From assembly GCF_900169165.1 (NCBI RefSeq), contig NZ_FXYY01000003.1, positions 62,001 through 126,000 of the forward strand: a DNA stretch of 64,000 nucleotides. Reading direction: 5' to 3'. The notes below the pieces were generated by a model. That model saw only the letters and a list, made by a program, of their open reading frames with translations, did no database searches and had not been told where the DNA came from. The translations under genes and the position numbers were made by a program. Positions 16,265 through 27,236 of the stretch are shown here, piece by piece (position 1 is the stretch's first letter; each line of letters opens with the position of its first letter). Source of the stretch: Brevibacterium linens ATCC 9172. GTDB lineage: Bacteria; Actinomycetota; Actinomycetes; Actinomycetales; Brevibacteriaceae.

Positions 16265-16803
16265 GGTGCCGAAGATTCCGCGTGCGATCTCGCGTGCCGC
16301 GGTCCTTGTGAACTGTTTGAACGCCGAGGACTTCACCACCTGGGAAAACAGGTTCTCGTCGTCCTTCTTCGCCGACTTCTTCCCGGACGCCGACGCCCTT
16401 CGAGCGGATGAGCCGCACGGTCTGCGTCACCGGCTGGAGGAAGGCCTTCGACGGGCCGGCGAAGAGCAGGTGGGCTTCGTCGAAGAAGAACACAAGCGAG
16501 GGCTTGTCCGGGTCGCCGACCTCCGGCAGGTCCTGGAACAGGTCGGCCAGCAGCCACATGATGAACGTGGAGAACAGGGCCGGCGACTGACTGAGTTTCT
16601 GCAGTTCGAGCACAGAGACGATTCCGGCACCGTTGTCGTCGGTGCGCAGCAGATCAGCGGTGTCGAATTCCGGTTCGCCGAAAAACACGTCGCCGCCCTG
16701 GGCCGCGAGTTCGGAGATCTTGCGCAGGATGACGCCGACGGTGGCCTTCGACGCCCCGCCGAAGCCTTCGAGATCGGCTTTTCCCTCGTCGGAGTTGAGG
16801 AAT
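16247..16803 (-). pseudogene. Decayed HerA-like (DUF853) ATPase
   Basis: This is a remnant of a roughly 500-residue HerA/DUF853 ATPase. From 16803 one frame reads FLNSDEGKADLEGFGG, then GGDVFFGEPEFDTADLLR, then the Walker B region LVFFFDEAHLLFAGPSKAF up to RLIRSKGVG. At about 16386-16394 the homology jumps to the extreme C-terminus in another frame, KKSAKKDDENLFSQVVKSSA ending in GTSRRRR. The N-terminal third with Walker A is missing, and so is the segment between these two parts. The upstream break coincides with the pdxT stop codon. The fragment cannot encode a working ATPase. Confidence 0.8.
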
Positions 16804-17385
16804 TTACACAGCAGCACCGAGGTGATGGAGGAATTCTGCATGGATCCGCAGGTCCGTGCCCAGCTCAGGATGGAAGCTGGCACCCCACACCGAACCCTGC
16901 CGAACGAGGACGGGCACATCGTCATGACGGGCGAGCACCTCGGTGTCGGGCCCGAGTTCGAGGATCTGCGGAGCCCGGATGAATGTGCCCTCGACCGGTT
17001 CGTCCAGGCCATGGACAGTCAGCGGAGCGGTGAAGGACTCGCGTTGTCGACCGTAGGCGTTGCGGGCCACGGTGACGTCCAGGCCGCCGAGGCGGTCGTA
17101 CCCGCCCAGCGAATCGTCGCTGAGCCGGTCGGCCAGGAGAATGAGCCCAGCGCACGTGCCGAAGACCGGCAGACCGCCTGACATCCGTTCGCGCAGTCTC
17201 GCGAAGAGATCCGTGCCGGCGGCGATGCGCACCATGGCTGTGGACTCTCCGCCGGGCAGGATGAGTGCATCGAGGTCGGCGAGGTGTTCGGACTTGGTGA
17301 CCCTGAGGGTGTCGACCCCCAGGGAGCCGAGCATGAGCAGATGCTCACGGAAGGCTCCCTGGAGGGCGAGGACGCCGACTCTCAC
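16804..17385 (-). CDS. pdxT: Pyridoxal 5'-phosphate synthase glutaminase subunit PdxT
   Basis: PdxT hydrolyses glutamine and channels ammonia to PdxS for one-step synthesis of pyridoxal phosphate. The 193-residue class I glutaminase shows LPGGEST near residue 45, the nucleophile Cys78 in [10 protein letters not shown], and His172/Glu174 in SFHPELG. Its length is normal for the family. The ATG overlaps the pdxS stop by four bases, indicating coupled translation. The stop codon abuts the HerA remnant, so the deletion there left PdxT intact. Confidence 0.97.
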   Translation of the reverse strand: MRVGVLALQGAFREHLLMLGSLGVDTLRVTKSEHLADLDALILPGGESTAMVRIAAGTDLFARLRERMSGGLPVFGTCAGLILLADRLSDDSLGGYDRLGGLDVTVARNAYGRQRESFTAPLTVHGLDEPVEGTFIRAPQILELGPDTEVLARHDDVPVLVRQGSVWGASFHPELGTDLRIHAEFLHHLGAAV

Positions 17386-18263
17386 CAGCCGCGCTCGGCC
17401 AGGCGGTGCGGTGCGGGGACATCGGCGACGTTGATGCCGACCATCGCATCGCCGAGCCCGCGCGAGGCCCTGGCCACTGCGTCAGAGTCGTCGAAGTGCG
17501 TGGTCGCCTCGACGATGGCCTTCGCACGAGCCTCCGGGTTGCCGGACTTGAAGATGCCGGAGCCGACGAAGACGCCGTCGGCACCGAGCTGCATCATCAT
17601 CGCAGCATCTGCCGGGGTGGCGATGCCGCCGGCGACGAAGGTCACGACGGGCAGACGGCCGAGGCCGGCGACCTGCTTGACCAGATGGTACGGGGCGGCG
17701 ATCTCCTTGGCCGCGACGTAGAGCTCGTCGTCGCTCTTCGCCCCCAGTGCACGGATCTCGGAGTTGATGGTGCGCAGGTGGCGCATCGCTTCCGAGACGT
17801 CACCGGTGCCCGCTTCGCCCTTCGAGCGGATCATCGAGGCGCCCTCCTGGATGCGGCGCAGCGCCTCACCGAGGTTGGTCGCACCACAGACGAACGGCAC
17901 TGTGAAGACGGACTTGTCGATGTGGTTGACATAGTCGGCAGGGGAGAGGACCTCGGATTCGTCGATGTAGTCGACACCGAGGGTCTCGAGAATCTGGGCC
18001 TCGACGAAGTGTCCGATGCGGGCCTTGGCCATCACCGGGATGGATACGGCGCCGATGATCGAGTCGATGAGGTCGGGGTCGCTCATCCGAGCGACCCCAC
18101 CCTGTGCGCGGATGTCGGCGGGGACGCGTTCGAGTGCCATCACAGCGGAGGCTCCCGCCGCCTCGGCGATGCGTGCCTGCTCTTCGTTGACGACGTCCAT
18201 GATGACGCCGCCCTTGAGCATCTGAGCCAGTCCGGTGTTGAGCAGGGTCTGTGGTTCGGTCAT
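17382..18263 (-). CDS. pdxS: Pyridoxal 5'-phosphate synthase subunit PdxS
   Basis: PdxS builds pyridoxal phosphate from ribose 5-phosphate, glyceraldehyde 3-phosphate and PdxT-derived ammonia. The 293-residue protein shows [17 protein letters not shown], the Schiff-base Lys80 in [19 protein letters not shown], and the phosphate-binding [12 protein letters not shown] and [11 protein letters not shown] loops. The start at 18263 gives the standard family length; the longer upstream frame is not family-like. It is the first gene of a pdxST operon and is divergent from pdxR. Confidence 0.97.
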   Translation of the reverse strand: MTEPQTLLNTGLAQMLKGGVIMDVVNEEQARIAEAAGASAVMALERVPADIRAQGGVARMSDPDLIDSIIGAVSIPVMAKARIGHFVEAQILETLGVDYIDESEVLSPADYVNHIDKSVFTVPFVCGATNLGEALRRIQEGASMIRSKGEAGTGDVSEAMRHLRTINSEIRALGAKSDDELYVAAKEIAAPYHLVKQVAGLGRLPVVTFVAGGIATPADAAMMMQLGADGVFVGSGIFKSGNPEARAKAIVEATTHFDDSDAVARASRGLGDAMVGINVADVPAPHRLAERGW

Positions 18264-18482
18264 TGTGGTGTAGATCCATTCACTGTCGCGGAGTCGATCC
18301 GGGTTGACGCAGCGAGCAGGCCAGAGCGTTATCTGTCTGCTGCCCAGCGTCGGAGGGATCGTGATTCTTCGGGGGTGAACGGCCGTTCCCGACCAGCCTA
18401 AACCGATGAGTGGCTCAACGAGAGAGCCAGAAACATGGCAGTATTTTAGGCCAGAATCAAGTGGTCGCCCTATCATCGACTC
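18264..18482. promoter_or_regulatory. pdxS/pdxR divergent control region
   Basis: This 219-base region separates pdxS and pdxR. A TATCAT -10 at 18471-18476 ends six bases before the pdxR ATG. AGTGG-type elements lie at 18409-18416 (AGTGGCTC) and 18460-18466 (AGTGGTC). The latter sits next to the pdxR -10 and resembles the AGTGG core reported for PdxR in Corynebacterium. GCCAGA occurs at 18320, 18426 and 18450. A clear pdxS -10 was not identified. Confidence 0.5.
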
Positions 18483-19877
18483 ATGGTCACGAAGTCACAG
18501 GACGGCACTCAGGCAGAGGGCATCGCTCTGCCGGTAATCGTCGACAAGAGTCTGCCGGCTCCGCTGCCTGATCAGGTCACTCAGGAGCTGCGGCGTCTGA
18601 TCTCGAACGGGACTCTGCGGCCCGGGGATGCGGTGCCGTCGAGCCGTCGGTTGGCCAAGCATCTCGGAATCTCTCGCGGCAGTGTGGAGACAGCGTATGC
18701 GCAGCTCGCTGTGGAGGGGTTCCTCATCGCCGCCGAACGATCGGCCACGCGGATCAATCCCGACCTGCCCGCCGCCTCGACGACGTTGGTTCCCAGGCAT
18801 GGAGTTCCGGACTCGCCGAGGCGGCGCCTGCGCAACTATGTCGATCTGCGCCCGGGGTTCGGCGGTGACGATCCCCTGCGCGAACCGGCCTTTCGGCGGG
18901 CCTGGAGGGAATCGCTCGACCTCGACCCGGGTCCGATCGATCCCTTGGGCCAGCCCCGTGCCCGGTGGGCGATCGCCGACTATCTGCGGCTGACGCGCGG
19001 ATTGGCCGTCGATCCGGACGAGATCATCCTCACCAGCGGGTCTCGCGATGGTCTGCGTCTGCTGCTGAGCGTCGGCGTCTCCGGCTCCATCGCCGTGGAG
19101 AATCCCGGTTTCCCTGGTCTGCGTCAGGCGATGACCGACCAGCATCTCGTGCCCCTGGACTCGGTCGGCTCCTCGTCGGCACAGGCCGATGTGGCTGCGG
19201 CCGTCGTGACACCGAATCACCAGTTCCCGCACGGAACACCGATGCCGGTCGATCAGCGTGCCCGCCTGCTCGACTGGGCGGCGCGGGGTGATGCGCTCCT
19301 CATCGAGGACGACTACGACAGTGAGGCACGGTTCACCCGCACCGTGCTGCCGACCCTCTTCGATCTCGCCTCATCGACCGGCAGCAGCGCGCAGGTCATC
19401 CACATCGGCACCTTCTCTGCCCTGCTGACCTCGGCCGTATCGACCGGGTACGTCATCGCTCGCGGACCGATATCGGAGGAGCTCATGAGTCTGCGCGCGG
19501 CACTCGGGCCGGCTTACTCGCCGATTCTGCAGATGGCCATCGCCTCCTACCTCGGCTCCGGTGGGCTGCGTCGTCGCATCTCCCGGGGACGGCGGAGACT
19601 CCGGGCCGCCGAGGAGGTCGTGTCCGAAGTCGGTCCGATCCCCGGGCTGGTCCACGAGGGACGCACGCTCGTCATCGAAACGTCTCAGGAACAGGCCGCG
19701 ACACTGCTGCGTGAGCTGGCCGAGCGCGGCATCCTCGTCGCCTCATTGGCCCGCGGCTGGACCGGCGGCGATGAAGTCAGGCACGGTCTGGTCATCGCGC
19801 ATTCGAATGTCGAGGCAGCTGTGCTGCGGGAGGCCTTGGGAGAGGTGAAGACCCTCTTGAGTAGGATTCAGTCATGA
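18483..19877 (+). CDS. pdxR: MocR/GntR-type regulator of pyridoxal phosphate synthesis
   Basis: The 464-residue protein joins an N-terminal GntR winged helix (about residues 25-95, with [20 protein letters not shown]) to a fold-type I aminotransferase-like domain. Preserved landmarks are [28 protein letters not shown] and [12 protein letters not shown]. The segment that normally reads FSK, with the lysine that holds PLP, reads [15 protein letters not shown] here, so residue 313 is Ala. Its position divergent from pdxST marks it as PdxR, the activator of pdxST and likely self-repressor. The ATG lies six bases from TATCAT, so the mRNA should be leaderless. Confidence 0.9.
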   Translation: MVTKSQDGTQAEGIALPVIVDKSLPAPLPDQVTQELRRLISNGTLRPGDAVPSSRRLAKHLGISRGSVETAYAQLAVEGFLIAAERSATRINPDLPAASTTLVPRHGVPDSPRRRLRNYVDLRPGFGGDDPLREPAFRRAWRESLDLDPGPIDPLGQPRARWAIADYLRLTRGLAVDPDEIILTSGSRDGLRLLLSVGVSGSIAVENPGFPGLRQAMTDQHLVPLDSVGSSSAQADVAAAVVTPNHQFPHGTPMPVDQRARLLDWAARGDALLIEDDYDSEARFTRTVLPTLFDLASSTGSSAQVIHIGTFSALLTSAVSTGYVIARGPISEELMSLRAALGPAYSPILQMAIASYLGSGGLRRRISRGRRRLRAAEEVVSEVGPIPGLVHEGRTLVIETSQEQAATLLRELAERGILVASLARGWTGGDEVRHGLVIAHSNVEAAVLREALGEVKTLLSRIQS

Positions 19878-20263
19878 GGAATTCCGGATTTGCAGTCGAC
19901 GGCATCATCAAGCTGTTACTGGCCGTGGCCGGCTTCATCTTCCTCGGCGGACTCGAGGACTTCTTCCTCGCCCCACGCTGGCTGGTCATCACCGCTCTGG
20001 TGCTGCTCTTCCTCAGCGCGGCCACCCAGATCTCCTATGCCGTGACCAAGGGGGAGAGGCGCTATCTGAAGTTCCCGATGGTCTTCGACGCGCTTCTCAT
20101 CGTCGCGGTTGTCGTCGGCCTCATCCTCGCCGCTGCCAGCAACCCTGCTGGGGCCTGGATCCTCTTCGGACTGGTCGGAATAGGCTCGTTGGGCATCGCC
20201 GTGGTATTCACGACCGGCGAGAACGGCCCGTCCTTCAGCGAAGAAGAGCCGCAGAACCCCTGA
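19874..20263 (+). CDS. Small four-helix membrane protein, function unknown
   Basis: The 129-residue protein has four predicted membrane helices, starting at about residues 10, 36, 68 and 90, and a short acidic C-terminus (SEEEPQNP). Its ATG overlaps the pdxR stop by four bases, so it is translated with pdxR. I do not recognise the family. The coupling to pdxR could mean a role in vitamin B6 handling, but read-through from a compact genome is as likely. It converges on the phosphopantetheinyl transferase gene. Confidence 0.75.
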   Translation: MRNSGFAVDGIIKLLLAVAGFIFLGGLEDFFLAPRWLVITALVLLFLSAATQISYAVTKGERRYLKFPMVFDALLIVAVVVGLILAAASNPAGAWILFGLVGIGSLGIAVVFTTGENGPSFSEEEPQNP

Positions 20264-20288
20264 CCGCCAGTTGCGAAGGGTGACGAGC

Positions 20289-20933
20289 TCAGCGGTTGAA
20301 CGCGATGGCCGCGATATGACCGTCCGGAATGCCGTCGGCGAGATCGTGGATGTCGACATCAGGGTGCGGTGAGTTCGGGTGCGGCCCGGCACCGATGTAG
20401 TCGAGACCCGGGTCGCGAGCCAGGCCGGTGCTCAGTGCTTTGAGGAAGGCTTCGGTCCGCGCCCACACGCGGACGAAACCGGCAGCGAAGTCGTCGTCGG
20501 GAAGCTCGTCGAGTTCAGCCCGTTCTCTTTCGTGAAGCAGCTGCATCGCCTCGAGCGCGACCCCGCGCTCGGGGATCGGTTCGATGTCGAGTCCGACCGG
20601 ATCGTCGGAGACGGCGACGAGGACGAGGCGACGAGACCGGGACACCGAGAACTCGCACTCGTCGTGACGCGGTTTGCCCGCTGAATCGAGGCGGATCTCG
20701 ATCGCAGCGGGATCCTGATCCAGATGCGCTCCGAGGACGTGGCGGAGGACGACACGACCGGCAGACCAGGTGGCGGCCGCCTCGGCGTCGAATTCCTGCG
20801 CATAGTTGCGTTCCTGGTCGGTGAGCACGGAATCGTCATCGCGTGCCCACGCCGCCTCCGCCGAGGTATCGGCGAGGACGAGGGTGACGGGAAGGTCTGT
20901 GCGCAGTTCGGTGAAGCTGGGGTGGTGCGCCAT
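20289..20933 (-). CDS. 4'-phosphopantetheinyl transferase (Sfp type)
   Basis: This 214-residue enzyme should move the phosphopantetheine arm of coenzyme A onto carrier-protein serines. The magnesium motif is GLDIEPI near residue 115, and the second motif is RVWARTEAFLKALSTGL. In most homologues the latter reads W-x-x-KEA, so Thr replaces the first Lys while Glu and the later Lys remain. GKPRHDECEFSVSRS corresponds to the usual GKP-FN-SHS region, here diverged. The reading frame begins three bases after the LapA-like stop, so both are in one operon. No carrier-protein or NRPS/PKS gene is in the window. Confidence 0.82.
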   Translation of the reverse strand: MAHHPSFTELRTDLPVTLVLADTSAEAAWARDDDSVLTDQERNYAQEFDAEAAATWSAGRVVLRHVLGAHLDQDPAAIEIRLDSAGKPRHDECEFSVSRSRRLVLVAVSDDPVGLDIEPIPERGVALEAMQLLHERERAELDELPDDDFAAGFVRVWARTEAFLKALSTGLARDPGLDYIGAGPHPNSPHPDVDIHDLADGIPDGHIAAIAFNR

Positions 20934-20936
20934 CGA

Positions 20937-21395
20937 TCAGCGGCCCAGGGCCTTGTTGATCTTCTTCAGTTTGCGGCCCAGGACGAAGATCCGCACCGAA
21001 CCGATGATCCCGGCGATGAGGATGCCCCCGATCGCAGCGAAGAGCATGGACACGCCCAGGGGCAGTTCGAACTGCCAGCCGAAGTACTTGAACTCGGCCG
21101 GAACGTTGTTCTGCAGAATGAAGATGAGCAGCAGGACGACGATGACGGCGCCGAGGATGAGGGAGATCCACATGCCCGCCGACATTCCTGACCCCGCCTT
21201 CGTCGACGGCAGCTCACCGGTGTGTCCCGCCGGAGGCTGCGTCTGTTCATGCTGCTCGTGCGGGGACATCTCCCGAGTCTTATCCACCGCATCGGTCTCG
21301 CCCGTCGAGGGAGTATCACTGCCGAGGACTGAATCGGTTTCGGCCAGGAGCTCTTCGGGCGTCTGCGAATCGCCACGCGGGTCTTGAGTGCTCAT
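20937..21395 (-). CDS. LapA (DUF1049)-domain membrane protein
   Basis: The 152-residue protein has a long charged, Gln/Thr-rich N-terminal region followed by two membrane helices. Between them lies ILQNNVPAEFKYFGWQFELP, the LapA/DUF1049 pattern in which NN and F-x-P occur before the second helix. RKLKKINKALGR at the end is cytosolic. LapA-like proteins act in lipopolysaccharide assembly in Gram-negatives; in actinobacteria the role is unknown. An ATG 12 bases upstream is also possible. It is the first gene of a pair with the phosphopantetheinyl transferase. Confidence 0.8.
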   Translation of the reverse strand: MSTQDPRGDSQTPEELLAETDSVLGSDTPSTGETDAVDKTREMSPHEQHEQTQPPAGHTGELPSTKAGSGMSAGMWISLILGAVIVVLLLIFILQNNVPAEFKYFGWQFELPLGVSMLFAAIGGILIAGIIGSVRIFVLGRKLKKINKALGR

Positions 21396-21452
21396 GCGCC
21401 CCATCATAACTGCTGATAGGGCGGTGAGGTCAGGAACCCAGAAGGAGAGTTC

Positions 21453-21508
21453 AGGAACGACAGAGCGAGTCCCGGCAGATGACTGCCGGGACTCGTTCTG
21501 TCGTTCCT
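21453..21508. terminator. Long terminator hairpin downstream of idh
   Basis: A 26-base stem with a single mismatch pairs 21453-21478 with 21483-21508 around a four-base loop. It lies 41 bases downstream of the isocitrate dehydrogenase stop on the minus strand and before the LapA-like gene. This insulates the two transcription units. It is the longest stem found in the window. Confidence 0.88.
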
Positions 21509-21549
21509 ATCGGACGATCAGATGATCACCCGATGACTCGTCCAGTCGA

Positions 21550-23871
<2,322 letters not shown>

Positions 23872-23935
23872 TCACATCTGACGGTGGCACCCGGTAGTCT
23901 TCTGTGTCGGCACGGACAACAGAAAGAGGACGACA

Positions 23936-24577
23936 GTGGCCAAACTCTACTTCCGGTACGGGGCGATGAATTCCGGCAAGTCGACCGCTCTTCTGCAGGC
24001 GGCCTTCAACTACGAGGAACGCGGCCAGCGCGTGCTGCTGGCCAAGCCCCTGATCGACACCAAGGGCGCATCGCAGATCGTGTCCCGATTGGGCGTGACC
24101 CGTGAGGTCGACTTCGTCATCCCCGCCGACGGTGACGTCGAGCGGATCTACGCCGAACATGCCGACTATGTCGACCACGATGCCCTCATCGAGTCCATCG
24201 ATGCCCCGAAGATCCCGGTCGCGTGTCTGCTCATCGACGAAGCGCAGTTCCTCAGCCCCGTCCAAGTGGATTCGCTCATGCGCATCGCGACCGCCTCCTC
24301 GGTGCCGGTGATGTGCTACGGAATCCGCACGGACTTCCAGACGAAGGCGTTCCCCGGTTCAGCGCGGCTGCTCGAGATCGCCCACACCCTCGAAGAGCTC
24401 AAGACGATCTGCCGCTGCGGTCGCAAGGCGATGTTCAACGGCCGTCTCGTCGACGGAGCGTTCATCTTCGACGGCGATCAGGTCGCCATCGACGGCAATT
24501 CCGTGACCTACGAGTCGCTGTGCCCGAGCTGTTATCTCGAGTACTCCGGCGGTAGGCTGTCAACGACAGACTCCTAA
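23936..24577 (+). CDS. tdk: Thymidine kinase
   Basis: This 213-residue type II thymidine kinase phosphorylates thymidine in salvage. The ATP-binding loop GAMNSGKST is at residues 9-17, Walker B is LLIDEAQFL, and the base-binding lasso carries zinc through CRCG and CPSC. The start is a GTG at 23936 with a GAGGA ribosome-binding site six to eight bases away. A TAGTCT -10 candidate is at 23895-23900. It is divergent from icd. Confidence 0.96.
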   Translation: MAKLYFRYGAMNSGKSTALLQAAFNYEERGQRVLLAKPLIDTKGASQIVSRLGVTREVDFVIPADGDVERIYAEHADYVDHDALIESIDAPKIPVACLLIDEAQFLSPVQVDSLMRIATASSVPVMCYGIRTDFQTKAFPGSARLLEIAHTLEELKTICRCGRKAMFNGRLVDGAFIFDGDQVAIDGNSVTYESLCPSCYLEYSGGRLSTTDS

Positions 24578-24672
24578 CCGATCCCGACGCAGCTTCCCCG
24601 TCGAATCCAGTTCGTCGATTTCCGTCGATCCAGTCGAAATCCTCTCGCACCTGAAGTTCTCAAGGAGCCTCC

Positions 24673-25452
24673 ATGCGCACCGCCGTCCGTGCCTTCAACG
24701 ACAATCCCGGTTCTCCCGTCCTCGTCTTCGGCAACGCTCTGGGCACCCGTATGCCCTTGTGGACGTCCGTCGCCGCGCGCCTGGCCGACGACTTCCAGAT
24801 CTACCTCACCGACCTTCCCGGACACACCGTTCCCGACGGGGATTCCCTCGCCGAGGCGGCGCCACCGCTGACGGTTGAGCAGCTGGCCTCGGGTGTCGTC
24901 GAGTCCCTCGCCGAACTCGGGGTGGAGTCCTTCACGTACTGCGGAGTCTCGATCTCCGGGGCCGTCGGACTGAGCCTGGCACTCAACCATCCCGAAACAC
25001 TCACCGGACTCGTCGCCTGTGCGACGGCGGAGAAGTTCGGGACCGCGGAATCCTGGAACGAACGTATCGCTGAGGTCCGCTCCGACGGAACCAAGAGCCT
25101 CGTCGATGACACCGCCGATCGATGGTTCGCCGCCGGATTCCTCGGCGAGGACATCGCCACCGGGCACCTCATCCTGTCCGACCTCGCCCTGGTCGACGAC
25201 GAGGCCTATATCGCGGCCGCGTCGGCGCTGAAGACCTATGACGTGAGCGGCAAGCTCGGCTCGATCACCACCCCGACACTGGTCATGGCCGGCGCCCAGG
25301 ATCCCGGCTGCACCCCGGAGGCGATGTCGGCGATGGCCGAGCAGATTGAGGGCGCGCACTTCGTCACGATCCCGGACGCAGCTCATCTGCTGATGGTCGA
25401 ACACCCCGATATCGTTGTCGACCACATCCAGGAGTTCTGCGGCCAGCTGTAG
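24673..25452 (+). CDS. Alpha/beta hydrolase, PcaD-like
   Basis: The 259-residue protein is closest in layout to 3-oxoadipate enol-lactonase-type hydrolases. The nucleophile lies in YCGVSISGAVGL, where the usual G-x-S-x-G ends in Ser followed by Gly. The acid is expected in AGAQDPGCTP, and the His in IPDAAHLLMVEHP. LVFGNALGTRMPLW forms the oxyanion loop. No aromatic-degradation genes accompany it, so the enol-lactonase name would be unsafe. It has an AAGGAG ribosome-binding site and stands between tdk and the SLC13 transporter. Confidence 0.85.
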   Translation: MRTAVRAFNDNPGSPVLVFGNALGTRMPLWTSVAARLADDFQIYLTDLPGHTVPDGDSLAEAAPPLTVEQLASGVVESLAELGVESFTYCGVSISGAVGLSLALNHPETLTGLVACATAEKFGTAESWNERIAEVRSDGTKSLVDDTADRWFAAGFLGEDIATGHLILSDLALVDDEAYIAAASALKTYDVSGKLGSITTPTLVMAGAQDPGCTPEAMSAMAEQIEGAHFVTIPDAAHLLMVEHPDIVVDHIQEFCGQL

Positions 25453-25582
25453 GAGCCACTGCGGCGAAAGGCCGCGAAGCATCCATGCGCTCACGGAGCG
25501 CGGGCGATTCTCCCGGTAGCGGGATCACATCTGGAGTAGGCTGTGCGAAAGCACAGGCACACCTGCTCGAAGAGGAGTGAGA

Positions 25583-27208
25583 ATGTCCCCGCGCCCGAAT
25601 TCCGCTGAGTTCACATCCACCGAGATCGATCTGCGCTCTCCCGGGGACCGAGAACCCGGAATCAGCCGTACCACCCTCCGAATCCGTTGGACCGGATTCC
25701 TGCTCGGCCTCATCTTCTCCGCCCTGATCTACGCGATCATGCCTGCCGACGTCGGTCATGGAGCCAAACTGACTGCGGCAGTCGCGGTGCTCATGGCAGC
25801 CTGGTGGATGACAGAAGCGCTGCCGATCGCGGCGACGTCCCTCGTCCCGCTCGTGGCGTTCCCCGTGCTCGGCACGGACGTGGAGATGGAGACCGTCGGC
25901 GCCTCCTACGGCAACCCGATCATCTTCCTCTTCCTCGGCGGCTTCCTCATCGCCCTTGCCATGCAACGGTGGAATCTGCACCGCCGCATCGCACTCGTGA
26001 CGCTGAGCATCATGGGCGACAGGCCGGGGCCGATGATCGCCGGATTCATGATCGCCACCGGGTTCATCTCTATGTGGGTCTCGAATACGGCGACTGCGGT
26101 GATGATGCTGCCGATCGGAATGTCGGTGCTCATGATCGTGTCGAAAGTCATCGGCACAGCCCTGGGCGGCGACGCAGGCGCACCAAGCAAGGACGGGCGA
26201 GCAACCGACGGCGCAGCCGAGAACCCGAGCGACGGCGGCGATGACACAGGCATCGGCGCGGTCGTGAAGTCGAACTTCGGCACCGCCCTCATGCTCGGCA
26301 TCGCCTATTCAGCATCGATCGGGTCGGTGGGCACCATCATCGGCACTCCTCCCAACCTCTTCCTCATCGGCTACCTCAAGGACAACCACGACATCTCCAT
26401 CGGCTTCGGCCAGTGGATGATCGTCGGTGTGCCGCTGTCGGTGGTGATGATGGCCATCGCCTGGTTCCTGCTGGTCAAGGTGCTGTTCAAACCGGAGATC
26501 GACAAAATTCCCGGCGGACGTGAACTGATCCAAGAGGAACTGGCCAAACTCGGCCCGATGTCCACAGGTGAGAAGCTCGTGCTCGCGATGTTCGTGCTCG
26601 CAGCCGTCAGCTGGATCTCGCTGCCTCTGATCTTCGAGGAACCGCCGATCAGCGACGAAGGCATCGCCATGGCCGTTGGCCTGCTGCTCTTCGTCATCCC
26701 CGGTGGGGCGAACCGCGGCGTGCGGCTCCTCGACTGGGACACCGCGGAGAAGCTGCCCTGGGGAGTCCTTCTGCTCTTCGGGGGCGGACTCGCGCTCTCC
26801 GCTCAGTTCTCTGACTCGGGGCTGACCGAATGGATCGGTGAGACCACGAGCGGTCTCGGCGTTCTGCCGACGATCCTCGTCGTCGCCATCTTCGCAGTCA
26901 TCATCCTGTTCCTCACCGAGCTGACGTCGAATACTGCGACGGCAGCGACGTTCGTTCCCGTCGTCGGGGGAGTGGCGATGGGACTCGACCTCGACCCGCT
27001 ATTGCTGACGATTCCCGTCGCACTGGCCGCAACGTGCGCGTTCATGCTGCCGGTGGCGACACCGCCCAATGCGGTGGCATTCGGCTCTGGGTACGTCACC
27101 GTGGCGCAGATGGTCAAGGGCGGCCTGTGGCTCAATGTCATCGGCATCGTCCTCATCACCGCGACCGTGTATCTGCTCGCCGTTCCGGTATTCGGGATCA
27201 CTGTCTGA
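25583..27208 (+). CDS. SLC13/DASS-family sodium-coupled carboxylate (anion) transporter
   Basis: The 541-residue membrane protein has about eleven helices and both SNT signatures of the divalent-anion/sodium symporters, WVSNTATAVMM in the first half and LTSNTATAATF in the second. These form the substrate and sodium sites. SLC13 proteins take up succinate, malate, citrate or sulfate. The start is ATG 25583 with AGAGGAG at 25571-25577; a GTG six bases earlier overlaps that site. A hydrophilic insert rich in Gly, Asp and Ala lies after helix 4. Dicarboxylate uptake fits the TCA genes in the window but is not proven. Confidence 0.9.
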   Translation: MSPRPNSAEFTSTEIDLRSPGDREPGISRTTLRIRWTGFLLGLIFSALIYAIMPADVGHGAKLTAAVAVLMAAWWMTEALPIAATSLVPLVAFPVLGTDVEMETVGASYGNPIIFLFLGGFLIALAMQRWNLHRRIALVTLSIMGDRPGPMIAGFMIATGFISMWVSNTATAVMMLPIGMSVLMIVSKVIGTALGGDAGAPSKDGRATDGAAENPSDGGDDTGIGAVVKSNFGTALMLGIAYSASIGSVGTIIGTPPNLFLIGYLKDNHDISIGFGQWMIVGVPLSVVMMAIAWFLLVKVLFKPEIDKIPGGRELIQEELAKLGPMSTGEKLVLAMFVLAAVSWISLPLIFEEPPISDEGIAMAVGLLLFVIPGGANRGVRLLDWDTAEKLPWGVLLLFGGGLALSAQFSDSGLTEWIGETTSGLGVLPTILVVAIFAVIILFLTELTSNTATAATFVPVVGGVAMGLDLDPLLLTIPVALAATCAFMLPVATPPNAVAFGSGYVTVAQMVKGGLWLNVIGIVLITATVYLLAVPVFGITV

Positions 27209-27236
27209 GTTCGCGCCGAACTGGCAGACTGGTGGC

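Noticed and set aside
16804..17012. Upstream extension of the HerA remnant through pdxT
   Set aside because: The frame is open there, but the residues are a shadow of pdxT without DUF853 similarity.
18264..18476. N-terminal extension of PdxS to an ATG at 18476
   Set aside because: The extra 71 residues have no similarity to PdxS and would cover the divergent promoter.
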